From positions 1-40,325 of the forward strand of contig NYZC01000202.1 in assembly GCA_002686995.1 (NCBI GenBank): a stretch of DNA of 40,325 nt, read 5' to 3'. Positions 32,640 to 39,793 of the stretch are shown here, in pieces. Below the pieces are notes generated by a model that was not told where the DNA came from, did no database searches, and was given only the letters and a program-made list of their open reading frames with translations. Position numbers and translations under genes: made by a program. Numbering within the stretch: the first letter of the stretch is position 1; each line of letters starts with the position of its first letter. The DNA is from Phycisphaeraceae bacterium (lineage in GTDB: Bacteria; Planctomycetota; Phycisphaerae; Phycisphaerales; Phycisphaeraceae).

Positions 32640-33650
32640 TCAGACGTAGTTCGCTCGTATCCGCTGCCGCCAGACCTCGAAGCTCGGAAGGTCACCGTCG
32701 GCGGGCAGACCTTCGAGGGCGTCATCGGTCACCGCGGCCGCGACGTCTGCGGTGCTGTCACAGAGGATGCCGCAGGCCATTTCTGTATGCGGTGCCGGGT
32801 TGCCGGCGCGGAGTCGCGCCTTGGCCGCGAATGCCGCGCCCTGGGCCATGTCGGCCGCATGGCGCCGCCCTGCGGCCGCCACTGCGTGAATCGTTTCGGC
32901 GTGCACGCCACCGGCGTAGGTGCAGGCCAGGCCGATGCCCGTCCACAGCTCGCCGTGGCGCACGGGGTTGAACGTGGCGATCGTCGCGGCCACGCCCGCA
33001 GGGTCGCCGCCGCGCACGAACCAGAGGCTCCGGCCGAGCCCCATGTCGAACGCGCGCCGCGCGTACCCGGTCAGCGTCCCGGGCACCTGCTGCCGATCGA
33101 TGGTCCGGTCGGGGTGAAAGAAGCCCTCGTGGAACCCGATGCCGTCGGCGGCGAGCCAGCGCAGCAGCGGGTCGGAGTGACGGGTTGCCCGATCGAAGTT
33201 GCGGTGCAGCCGGGCCATCGCCCAGCCGGCGCCGATGTGAACCATATAGATGTGGTCGTGGCCGTGACCGTCGAGGAACGCCTGGAGCCGGCCGCGGTTC
33301 CACGGCGTCAGGGTGTCGAACAGGGCCAGCGCCATCGCCGCCCCCTCGTACGCGAACCCGCGAAAGAGCAGGTCGACGTCGGTCAGACGGTCGGCGAGGT
33401 CGTCCAGGCCGGTCGACTCGAGGGCCGTGTTGTAGCCGAGCACGAAGGTCTTGCCCGCGCTCTCGAGGCGGCGCCGGATGTGCGGGGCCGGCGGCGCGAA
33501 GCCGCGGGTGGTGAAGCTGGCTGCATCGGGGCTGATGCCGAACACCCTGCGGCGGATCCGCCCGCCCGCCCTCACCGGGCGCAGCCGGGGCTGTCCGGTG
33601 GTCAGGGGCGTCGACGACGTGACAACGGCTGTCTGGTCTGCGGCACTCAC
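32640..33650 (-). CDS. unbL: Enediyne cassette protein UnbL (E3), DUF1702
   Basis: This 336-residue protein has the DUF1702 layout of the enediyne E3 (UnbL) family: an N-terminal FGISPDAASFTTRGF, then FRGFAYEGAAMALALFDTLT, HIYMVHIGAGWAMARLHR, ADGIGFHEGFFH, RAFDMGLGRSLWFVRGGDP and a cysteine-containing WTGIGLACTYAGG. No membrane helix is obvious. The reaction is unknown; the family is conserved with E4, E5, E and E10 in enediyne clusters and needed for core maturation. It is the first gene of the operon and starts with GTG, AAGGAG six bases before. It ends 27 bp before unbV. A palindrome lies about 180-220 bp upstream. Confidence 0.93.
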   Translation of the reverse strand: MSAADQTAVVTSSTPLTTGQPRLRPVRAGGRIRRRVFGISPDAASFTTRGFAPPAPHIRRRLESAGKTFVLGYNTALESTGLDDLADRLTDVDLLFRGFAYEGAAMALALFDTLTPWNRGRLQAFLDGHGHDHIYMVHIGAGWAMARLHRNFDRATRHSDPLLRWLAADGIGFHEGFFHPDRTIDRQQVPGTLTGYARRAFDMGLGRSLWFVRGGDPAGVAATIATFNPVRHGELWTGIGLACTYAGGVHAETIHAVAAAGRRHAADMAQGAAFAAKARLRAGNPAPHTEMACGILCDSTADVAAAVTDDALEGLPADGDLPSFEVWRQRIRANYV

Positions 33651-34042
33651 GTTGGGCTCCTTCGTGGCGGGTCGCTGCCGACCGCAGCGCTCATCGCCGG
33701 GGTAGGAAGTGCAAGAATCGTGCCTGAGGGTCTACCAGGGCGAGAATCAGCCCCTCAGCCCCTTCAGAGGCCATAAAAGATGTTCGGATATTTAGTTCTT
33801 GAGTTCCGCCGGCTCGAGCGGCCACCTGTCCGCCAATATGGCTAGCCATTTTGGCTACCCATATTGGGGTGGTCGCCACTCTGAAGGGGCCCCGGGCGGA
33901 AGATGAGCGCGACCCGGATCCCCGAGCCAAGTCGGGGACCTCCGGGCTGAGCCGGCTGACGGTCCGGAGCGGAAAGGCTCCGGTCTGGGAAAAGGCATGG
34001 GCCCCGTCAGGGACCCCTGCCCGTGGAAACTTCGATCAGAGG
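33651..34042. other. Intergenic region upstream of the enediyne-type operon
   Basis: No gene is seen in these 392 bp. It contains a near-perfect 35-bp palindrome (33833-33867) and two shorter hairpins (33919-33938, arms tccccga/tcgggga; 33964-33983, arms ccggagc/gctccgg). The last lies about 60 bp past the stop of the PEP-CTERM gene at 34043 and may end its transcript, though without a T run. The stretch 33770-33800 is locally AT-rich and is the likely area of the operon promoter, but no convincing -35/-10 pair was found. Confidence 0.6.
33833..33867. promoter_or_regulatory. 35-bp palindrome, candidate operator of the enediyne-type operon
   Basis: Arms 33833-33847 and 33853-33867 are reverse complements with one mismatch in 15, around the loop atttt. 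The site is AT-richer than its surroundings and lies 183-217 bp before the GTG of unbL. A dyad of this size suits a dimeric repressor or activator site. A 17-of-20 match to its centre occurs at 13072-13091. Function is inference. Confidence 0.45.
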
Positions 34043-34594
34043 TCAGACGCCCCTGCGCCGCGTCCCGAACACGCCGGCGGAAGCCAGTCCGAGCAGGACG
34101 AGGCTTCCAGGCTCGGGCGTGATGCGGTGGCTGCTGATGAACAGGCCCGTGTTGCCGACCGGCTGCGGCGGGCCGGGCGTGAGATTGAAATCGAGCGGAT
34201 CCCGGGTGCCGATCAGTTGCAGGTTGAAGTCGCCGCCGAGGGACGAGTTGAGGCTGAGGGAGACGATCTCGGTGTCGAACGTGCCGGGCTGGGTCTGGAT
34301 CGTTCCTCCGCCGTGGACGTTGAAGGGCGCGCCCTGCGGGAGCAGCGCGATGCTGCTCTGGATGACCGTGCCGTTGTAGTTCACGTCCGCCGTGGTGTCG
34401 GTCAGGTCGATGACGTTCTCGGGATCGTTCGGGTTGCTCTGCAGGATGGCGACCAGGTTGCCGCCGTCATCGGAGATCTCGACGTCGACGTTGAACCCGG
34501 TGATGTTGCCGCCGTGAAAGTGCGTGGCGAACGCGTTGCCGGAGAGGGTGGCGAGCAGCGTCAGCGCCGTGGCGAGGATCAGTGTGTTCTTCAT
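34043..34594 (-). CDS. PEP-CTERM surface protein, array copy 1
   Basis: This 183-residue protein has a signal peptide (MKNTLILATALTLLATLSGNAFA), a beta-rich central domain and a C-terminal PEP-CTERM sorting signal (ITPEPGSLVLLGLASAG plus a TRRR basic end). PEP-CTERM proteins are exported and processed by an exosortase, which is not in the window. The centre contains ALLPQGAPFNVHGGGTIQ and GTFDTEIVSLSLNSSLGGDF, phrases shared with copies at 38205 and 38830 (subgroup A). AGGA lies eight bases before the ATG at 34594. It is the copy closest to the enediyne-type operon, on the same strand. Its specific role is unknown. Confidence 0.85.
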   Translation of the reverse strand: MKNTLILATALTLLATLSGNAFATHFHGGNITGFNVDVEISDDGGNLVAILQSNPNDPENVIDLTDTTADVNYNGTVIQSSIALLPQGAPFNVHGGGTIQTQPGTFDTEIVSLSLNSSLGGDFNLQLIGTRDPLDFNLTPGPPQPVGNTGLFISSHRITPEPGSLVLLGLASAGVFGTRRRGV

Positions 34595-34650
34595 GGAGAG
34601 GTTCCTTGAGAAAGGGGTGTGCAGGAACGGAAGCAACGGCACGTGCGCGG

Positions 34651-35184
34651 TCACGCGCTTCGCCTTCGCCGCGCGCCGAGCGCAATGACGCCGAGGCCGA
34701 GCAGCAAGAGGCTGCCGGGCTCGGGCGTGATGCGATGGCTGGTGATCGTGATGCCGGTCTGCCCCACGGGCTGGGGCCCGCCGATCAGGCTGAAATCGAG
34801 CGGCTCGATCGTGCCGCCGAACGTCAGGCTGAAGTCGCCGACGATCGACGCCGTGAGATCCACGTTCGCGATGAACGGCGGGTCGCCCAATGGGTTGGGT
34901 TGGATCGTGCCTGCGCCGTCCACGGTGAACGGCGTGCCCACCGGCAGGAGGCTGATGCTGCTCTGGACGACGAGGCCGTCGTAAAACACCGACACGACTC
35001 CCGCGTCGGGGTCGATGTCGAGCAGGTTGTTGGGCCCGTCGACGCTCTCGAGCACGGCGGCGCCCGTCGTCGTCTCGGAATCGACCTTGACGAAGAAGGC
35101 TTCGGACGGCCGTGCGAACGACGCGTCGACGATCAGCGTCGTCGCGAAGACAAACGCAATCAGGGGCAGCAGGGATCTGGGCAA
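34651..35184 (-). CDS. PEP-CTERM surface protein, array copy 2
   Basis: This 177-residue protein has an N-terminal signal (LLPLIAFVFATTLIVDASFA), a beta-rich centre (VVQSSISLLPVGTPFTVDG, ANVDLTASIVGDFSL) and the anchor ITPEPGSLLLLGLGVIALGA followed by RRRRSA. The start appears to be TTG at 35184, since an in-frame stop lies four codons upstream and no ATG or GTG precedes the signal peptide; GGAG is nine bases before it. This unusual start may mean lower expression. It is more diverged from the other copies than they are from each other. Confidence 0.78.
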   Translation of the reverse strand: MPRSLLPLIAFVFATTLIVDASFARPSEAFFVKVDSETTTGAAVLESVDGPNNLLDIDPDAGVVSVFYDGLVVQSSISLLPVGTPFTVDGAGTIQPNPLGDPPFIANVDLTASIVGDFSLTFGGTIEPLDFSLIGGPQPVGQTGITITSHRITPEPGSLLLLGLGVIALGARRRRSA

Positions 35185-35216
35185 TTCAATTCACTCCGTT
35201 GAACATTTCGTGCAAT

Positions 35217-35786
35217 TCAGGCGCATCTGCGCCCACGCGCGCACACCGTCGCCGCCGTCGCGAGGCCGAGGAGCACGAGGCTTCCGGGCTCGGGCGTGAT
35301 CCGGTGACCGACGATGCTCACGCCGGGAAGGCTTGGCACCAGCGCCGGCGGTCCGAGCAGCGAGAAATCCAGAAATCCGGTGTTGAGATCGGCATCGCCA
35401 CCCAGCGTGAGCTGGAAGGGACCGCCGAGCGTCGAGACGAGGTCCAGGTCGGCGATCAGCGGCGGGCCGCCAGGCGGCCCGGGCTGGATCACGCCGTTGC
35501 CGTCGACGGTGAAGAACGCGCCCTGCAGCAGCGGGCCCTGCGTAAACGTGCTCTCGGCAACGACACCGCCGTAGCGCACCGAGGTCGCGCCCGTGTCGAG
35601 GTCGATCGATACGAACTCGCTGTCGATGGGAATGCTCTGAAGTCGCGCGGTCTGATCGTTGGGGCCCTCGACGTCGACGTCGACGTGCACCTCGAACAGG
35701 ATCAGCGCGGGCGCGACCTGGCCGAAGGCCGTACCGCTCATGAAGGTGCAGGCTGCGATTGCGGCGGAAAGGACGGTCGTCTTCAT
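35217..35786 (-). CDS. PEP-CTERM surface protein, array copy 3
   Basis: This 189-residue protein has a signal peptide (MKTTVLSAAIAACTFMSGTA, then FGQ), a beta-rich centre (TGATSVRYGGVVAEST, GPPLIADLDLVSTLGGPFQL) and the sorting signal ITPEPGSLVLLGLATAAT ending in RGRRCA. GGAG is seven bases before the ATG. It shares PPLIADLDL and the end of the domain with copies at 36178, 36859 and 37520 (subgroup B). Confidence 0.85.
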   Translation of the reverse strand: MKTTVLSAAIAACTFMSGTAFGQVAPALILFEVHVDVDVEGPNDQTARLQSIPIDSEFVSIDLDTGATSVRYGGVVAESTFTQGPLLQGAFFTVDGNGVIQPGPPGGPPLIADLDLVSTLGGPFQLTLGGDADLNTGFLDFSLLGPPALVPSLPGVSIVGHRITPEPGSLVLLGLATAATVCARGRRCA

Positions 35787-35891
35787 GAAACCACTCCTGC
35801 CGGGTGGCTGGGGTCGAGCGAAGCGAGCCCCCAGCGGGACGCACGGGCCGTGTCGGCTCACTCGAGGCCTAATGGACCGCGCGATTCCTGT

Positions 35892-36092
35892 TCACGTGAC
35901 GTTCCGCCGGCGCGCCCACAAGAAGGCTGTCGCACCCAGGCCGAGCAGCACCAAGCCGCCGGGTTCGGGCGTGATGCGGTGGCTGGTGATCAGGATGGGA
36001 CCGGCCGGCGTGTTCGGGGCGATCACGGGCGGCCCGTTCACGCACGCGAGACTCGATGCCGCCATGGCGGCCGGAAGCATGAAGCTTTCCAT
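35892..36092 (-). pseudogene. Mini PEP-CTERM gene lacking its central domain, array copy 4
   Basis: This 66-residue frame joins a short signal-like N-terminus (MESFMLPAAMAASSLACV) directly to NGPPVIAPNTPAGPILITSH and a PEP-CTERM anchor (ITPEPGGLVLLGLGATAF plus ARRRNVT). The segment APNTPAGPILIT is almost identical to the end of the copy at 36859, so an internal deletion of about 120 codons from a full-length paralogue is the simplest origin. The frame is open and has AGGA nine bases before ATG, so a minimal anchor peptide could still be made. Confidence 0.7.
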
Positions 36093-36123
36093 GCAAAGGA
36101 TTCCTGGACGCGAACGCGACGTT

Positions 36124-36158
36124 CAAAAGGCGATGCCCCCTCTCGAGGACGATCGCCT
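36124..36158 (-). terminator. Intrinsic terminator-like hairpin after PEP-CTERM copy 5
   Basis: Read on the minus strand, an aggcgatcg...cgcctttt hairpin starts about 20 bases after the stop codon at 36178 and ends in TTTTG. It is a member of the same hairpin family as 36806 and 37466 with some loop differences. Confidence 0.65.
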
Positions 36159-36177
36159 GTGGAAACTCGATAGGAAG

Positions 36178-36753
36178 TCAGGCGGCCTTGCGGCGGCGCG
36201 CCCCCATCACGGCGGCCGCACCCAGTCCGAGCAGCACCAGGCTGCCGGGCTCGGGCGTGATGCGGTGGCCGATGATGCTGACACCGATCTGCGGCGCGAC
36301 CCCCACGGTTCCGGGGACCAAGCTGAAGTCAATGAATCCGTTCGGGTTGTTGAGCGTGGGCAGCACCGCGGTCCCCGCCAGCTGAAGCGAAAACGGACCG
36401 CCCAGACTGGACACGGGAGAGATATCGACGAGCAGAAGAGGACCGTTGGGGTTCGGGTTCGGGCGCACAAAACCCGGATCCGGCGTGGTGACTTCGAAAA
36501 AGGCGCCCGTCGGCAGCGCGCCAATGGTGCTCGAGAGAACCTGGCCGCTGTACTGCACCGAAGTCTCGCCGGTTGCCGGATTCAAGCTGATGAACTGGTC
36601 CTGCGACGGGATGCTTTGCAGGTGCGCGAGGTTGCCGGCGGCGTCCTGAGCCGTGGCATTGATCTCAAACACCTGCATGATCGGAATGGTCTGGCCGAAG
36701 GCCGTGCCGGCCATGAGGGTGAGGGCGGCAAAGGCCGCGAGGGTCGTCTTCAT
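36178..36753 (-). CDS. PEP-CTERM surface protein, array copy 5
   Basis: This 191-residue protein has the signal peptide MKTTLAAFAALTLMAGTAFG, a beta-rich centre (GETSVQYSGQVLSSTIGALP, VSSLGGPFSLQLAGT) and the sorting signal ITPEPGSLVLLGLGAAAVMG ending in ARRRKAA. It belongs to subgroup B and is a close relative of the copy at 36859, sharing the same signal peptide pattern and GQTIPxMQVFE after cleavage. It is followed by its own hairpin terminator. Confidence 0.88.
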   Translation of the reverse strand: MKTTLAAFAALTLMAGTAFGQTIPIMQVFEINATAQDAAGNLAHLQSIPSQDQFISLNPATGETSVQYSGQVLSSTIGALPTGAFFEVTTPDPGFVRPNPNPNGPLLLVDISPVSSLGGPFSLQLAGTAVLPTLNNPNGFIDFSLVPGTVGVAPQIGVSIIGHRITPEPGSLVLLGLGAAAVMGARRRKAA

Positions 36754-36805
36754 GTGAAGAACTCCTGAAGAGAATGGAAGCGATGGAACAGGAAAGACAC
36801 GATTG

Positions 36806-36839
36806 AAAAGGCGATGCCCCCTGCCGGGGGCGATCGCCT
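36806..36839 (-). terminator. Intrinsic terminator after PEP-CTERM copy 6
   Basis: On the minus strand a stem of the type aggcgatcgcccccg/cagggggcatcgcctt, with a G/C-rich perfect inner stem, ends in TTTTC, about 20 bases past the stop codon at 36859. It is nearly identical to 37466-37500. Confidence 0.8.
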
Positions 36840-36858
36840 GTGGAAACTCAGTAGAAAC

Positions 36859-37413
36859 TCAGGCAGCCTTGCGGCGGCGCGTGCCCATCACGGCGGCCGC
36901 ACCCAGTCCGAGCAGCACCAGACTGCCGGGCTCGGGCGTGAGCCGGTGACCGGTGATCAGGATGGGACCGGCCGGCGTGTTGGGCGCGGTGACCGGCCCG
37001 CCGGCCAGGTTGAAGTTCAACGGGTTGATCGTGCCGGCGAGCGGCAGCTGGAAGTTTCCGCCGATCGACGACGTCAGATCCAGGTTCGCGATGAAGCCGC
37101 CCTGCCCGTCAGGCTGAAAGTTGCCGGCGCCCTGGACGTCGAAAATGGCGCCCTGGTCGAAGCCCGAGATGCCACTTTCCCGAACCTGGCCCGAGTACTG
37201 CACGGTCGTCTCGCCGGTGTCGGTATTGAACTGGATGAGGTTCTGCACGGGCCCGTTCTGAATGCTCTGAAGCTGGGCCATCTGATTCGTGCTGGGATGC
37301 TGCAGATCGACATCGATGTGGAACTCAAAGACCTGCATGAGCGGAATGGTCTGGCCGAAAGCCGTGCCGGCCGTGAGGGTGAGGGCCGCGATGGCCGCGA
37401 GGATTGTCTTCAT
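36859..37413 (-). CDS. PEP-CTERM surface protein, array copy 6
   Basis: This 184-residue protein has the signal peptide MKTILAAIAALTLTAGTAFG, then QTIPLMQVFEF, a beta-rich centre (GETTVQYSGQVRES, GGFIANLDLTSSIGGNFQL) and the sorting signal LTPEPGSLVLLGLGAAAVMG ending in TRRRKAA. The domain end (TAPNTPAGPILIT) is the piece retained by the mini copy at 35892. A terminator hairpin follows. Confidence 0.88.
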   Translation of the reverse strand: MKTILAAIAALTLTAGTAFGQTIPLMQVFEFHIDVDLQHPSTNQMAQLQSIQNGPVQNLIQFNTDTGETTVQYSGQVRESGISGFDQGAIFDVQGAGNFQPDGQGGFIANLDLTSSIGGNFQLPLAGTINPLNFNLAGGPVTAPNTPAGPILITGHRLTPEPGSLVLLGLGAAAVMGTRRRKAA

Positions 37414-37465
37414 GCGAAGGACTCCTGAAAGAAGGTGAACGCGATAGGAACAACAAGACACAGTT

Positions 37466-37500
37466 GAAAAGGCGATGCCCCCTGCCGGGGGCGATCGCCT
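37466..37500 (-). terminator. Intrinsic terminator after PEP-CTERM copy 7
   Basis: Same hairpin as at 36806, ending in TTTTC on the minus strand, about 20 bases after the stop codon at 37520. The near identity suggests that gene and terminator were duplicated together. Confidence 0.8.
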
Positions 37501-37519
37501 GTGGAAACTCAGATGAAAC

Positions 37520-38089
37520 TCAGGCAGCCTTGCGGCGGCGCGTGCCCATCACTGCGGCGGCGCCCAGGCCGAGCAGGACCATGCTGCCCGGCTCCGGCGT
37601 GATGCGGTGGCTTCTGAAGATGACCGGTGCGGGGAAGTTGGTCGGCTGCACCAGTTGGCCCTGCCCTGCCGGGAAGAGGCTGAAGTCCGGCCCGCCCGAC
37701 GAGAAGTCGCCGCCCAGGAGCAGGTTGAACTGGCCGCCCACCGGGGAGTTCAGGGCGATGTCCACGAGCAGGGGCGGACCGCCGGCGGTATTCGGCTGGA
37801 TCGTGCCGTTGCCGCTGACCGTGAACGGCCCGATGCCGGGATCAAGCTCGGGGATCGTGCTGTCGACGATGCGGGCGAGGTACTGCACGGACGTCTGGTT
37901 GCCGTCGACCGTGACGACGTTGTTCGGGCTCGGGATGCTCGCGATGCTGGCCGAGCCCTGCCCGTCAGGCGTATCGATCTGAACGGAGACGGAGATGTCG
38001 AAGAAGCTGTCGATAGCGGCCTGCACTTGCGCCGAACTGACCATCAGCATGAGCGCGATCGTGGTGACGGAAACGATAAGAGACTTCAT
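37520..38089 (-). CDS. PEP-CTERM surface protein, array copy 7
   Basis: This 189-residue protein has the signal peptide MKSLIVSVTTIALMLMVSSA, then QVQA, a centre with NQTSVQYLARIVDSTIPEL, PFTVSGNGTIQPN and GPPLLVDIALNSPVGGQFNL, and the sorting signal ITPEPGSMVLLGLGAAAVMG ending in TRRRKAA. It belongs to subgroup B in its centre, while its signal peptide is like those of the copies at 38205 and 38830. This mix suggests recombination between copies. Confidence 0.87.
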   Translation of the reverse strand: MKSLIVSVTTIALMLMVSSAQVQAAIDSFFDISVSVQIDTPDGQGSASIASIPSPNNVVTVDGNQTSVQYLARIVDSTIPELDPGIGPFTVSGNGTIQPNTAGGPPLLVDIALNSPVGGQFNLLLGGDFSSGGPDFSLFPAGQGQLVQPTNFPAPVIFRSHRITPEPGSMVLLGLGAAAVMGTRRRKAA

Positions 38090-38140
38090 GGTTTGGACTC
38101 CGGGTGATTGAAATGCATGAACAGAGCGGACAACGGTTTC

Positions 38141-38177
38141 GAAAAGGCGGCGCCCCTGTTTCCAGGGACGACCGCCT
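38141..38177 (-). terminator. Intrinsic terminator-like hairpin after PEP-CTERM copy 8
   Basis: On the minus strand a stem aaggcggt...ggcgccgcctttt-type hairpin (arms ggcgg/ccgcc with inner ccct/aggg) ends in TTTTC, about 30 bases after the stop codon at 38205. It is a diverged member of the hairpin family. Confidence 0.7.
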
Positions 38178-38204
38178 TCGGGAGTTCGAGAGGCGACTCG
38201 AGGC

Positions 38205-38741
38205 TTACGCGGCCTTGCGGCGGCGCGTGCCCAATACTGCGGCGGCGCCCAGGCCGAGCAGGACCATGCTGCCGGGCTCGGGCGTGATCCGGTGACTGGT
38301 GATGAACAGGCCGGGGGCATTCGGAATCGGCGCGGGCGGACCGTCCAGGACGAAATTCAACCCAGGACCTCGGCTGCCGATCAGGTTGAGGTCGAATGGC
38401 CCGCCAATCGTCGATACCAGGCTGAGCGCGACGATCTCGGTATCGAAGGTGCCCGTGCGCTGAATGGAGCCGTTGCCGCTGACGTTGAACGGAGCGCCGG
38501 GGGGCAGGAAGGTCGGCGCGTTCGACTCGACGACGCGGCCGTTGTAGTTCACCGTGGCGGTGTCGGTCCCGAGGTCGACGAAGCCCTGGCCGTCGTCGAC
38601 GCTCTGAAGCTGTGCGACGAAGTTGCCCTGAGCGTCGCCGATGAGGACGTCGACGAAAACAGGATGGAACACCTGGGCCTGCGCCGTGCCGACCATCAGG
38701 GTCAGCGCGAGAACGGATGCGGTAACGATGAGATTTTTCAT
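38205..38741 (-). CDS. PEP-CTERM surface protein, array copy 8
   Basis: This 178-residue protein has the signal peptide MKNLIVTASVLALTLMVGTA, then QAQ, a centre with TATVNYNGRVVESNAP, GAPFNVSGNGSIQ and GTFDTEIVALSLVSTIGGPF, and the sorting signal ITPEPGSMVLLGLGAAAVLG ending in TRRRKAA. It belongs to subgroup A with copies at 34043 and 38830. A hairpin terminator follows. Confidence 0.88.
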   Translation of the reverse strand: MKNLIVTASVLALTLMVGTAQAQVFHPVFVDVLIGDAQGNFVAQLQSVDDGQGFVDLGTDTATVNYNGRVVESNAPTFLPPGAPFNVSGNGSIQRTGTFDTEIVALSLVSTIGGPFDLNLIGSRGPGLNFVLDGPPAPIPNAPGLFITSHRITPEPGSMVLLGLGAAAVLGTRRRKAA

Positions 38742-38774
38742 GAACTGGACTCCGGGTAAGGGTTCAGGGCTTCG

Positions 38775-38812
38775 AAAGAGGCGGCACGCCGGTCTTCCGG
38801 GGGCAACCGCCA
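38775..38812 (-). terminator. Hairpin after PEP-CTERM copy 9, weak terminator
   Basis: On the minus strand ggcggttgcccccgg pairs imperfectly with the following ccggcgtgccgcc and is followed by TCTTTCG. It occupies the same place after the stop codon (38830) as the better terminators of the other copies. Confidence 0.5.
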
Positions 38813-38829
38813 TCGTGAATGAGCGAGGC

Positions 38830-39384
38830 TCAGGCAGACGCGGCCTTGCGGCGGCGCGAACTGAGGAGCGTGGCCGCGCCCAGGCCGAGCAGCACGAGAC
38901 TGCCGGGCTCGGGAGTTACGCGGTGACTCGTGATGAACAGACCGGTCTGACCGGCCGGCGGAAGCGGACCGGGCGCGAGCGTAAAGTTCAGCGGATTGCG
39001 GGCGCCGACGAACTGGATGGGGAACGGCCCACCGCCGAGCGAGGAGGTCAGACTGAGCGCGACGATCTCGGTGTCGAAGCTTCCCGTGGAACCAGGATTC
39101 GGATTGATGCTGCCGTTGCCGCTCACCGTGAAGGGCGTGCCCGGCTGGAATTCGGGGATCAGGCTGTCCACGACTTCGCCGTGGTAGAACACCGATGCGG
39201 TGTCGACGCCCAGTTGAACCTGGTTCTGCAGATTGGGGACGCTTCGCAGTTGCACGAACTCGTTACCCTGGGGATCGCCGAGGCTGACCTCGACGGAGAT
39301 GTCGCGGATGATGTCGACCTGGGCCTGCGCCGTGCTGACCAACAGCGCTAGCGCGAGTACGGATGCTGTCACGAGTGATTTCAT
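38830..39384 (-). CDS. PEP-CTERM surface protein, array copy 9
   Basis: This 184-residue protein has the signal peptide MKSLVTASVLALALLVSTA, then QAQ, a centre with TASVFYHGEVVDSLIPEF, GTPFTVSGNGSINP and GSFDTEIVALSLTSSLGGGP, and the sorting signal VTPEPGSLVLLGLGAATLLS ending in RRRKAASA. It belongs to subgroup A. It lies after a 409-bp intergenic stretch with locally lower GC, which may hold a main promoter for this end of the array. Confidence 0.88.
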   Translation of the reverse strand: MKSLVTASVLALALLVSTAQAQVDIIRDISVEVSLGDPQGNEFVQLRSVPNLQNQVQLGVDTASVFYHGEVVDSLIPEFQPGTPFTVSGNGSINPNPGSTGSFDTEIVALSLTSSLGGGPFPIQFVGARNPLNFTLAPGPLPPAGQTGLFITSHRVTPEPGSLVLLGLGAATLLSSRRRKAASA

Positions 39385-39793
39385 TTCCTAGACTCCGATA
39401 AGTTGTGAACGGGACGAAAGAGACATTCCGAAACGAAAAGGAACTTCAGCGCTGCGCCCGCGCCGGCGGTTTCGCCGGCAGACTCAGGGCGGCGCGCGCG
39501 TGATGTCGTGTTGCATCACCGTGACTCCTATGACGGACGGCGCTCTCACTTCACCACCGTGGGGTTTCCGATCTCACCCTGAAGAAATGCAACGACCGTG
39601 CCAAGCGGCGCGTTGCCCTCCTAAGTTGTTCCCAAAATGGTGATCGTGCGAACTGACGCGCGATTTTCGCGTACGAAATGAATCAATCGTCCCCACCACT
39701 TTCGCGCCGCCACCAAAATGGATCATGCTTTTGGTCGCCAAAACAGCGGAACGCGCCGCCCCCGCTCCTCACCCCTTTCTGCAACGCAGCTCC
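39385..39793. other. Intergenic region upstream of PEP-CTERM copy 9
   Basis: No gene is supported here. There is a small hairpin at 39463-39480 (gccggcggtttcgccggc) and a lower-GC stretch at 39590-39725. Two copies of ccaaaatgg (39632-39640 and 39713-39721) occur in it; the reverse complement of this 9-mer is the centre of the palindrome before the enediyne-type operon. Confidence 0.5.

Noticed and set aside
30150-33776. A 1200-codon plus-strand open frame opposite unbU, unbV and unbL
   Set aside because: Same reason: it crosses three real minus-strand genes and their junctions and shows no protein-like composition.
33770-33800. A sigma70 promoter for the enediyne-type operon in the AT-rich patch
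   Set aside because: Hexamers on the minus strand do not give a convincing -35/-10 pair with proper spacing, so only the region is noted.
36124-38177. Regularly spaced hairpins in the PEP-CTERM region as a CRISPR or integron array
   Set aside because: The spacing is set by full genes, the hairpins follow stop codons and end in T runs, and no integrase is present.
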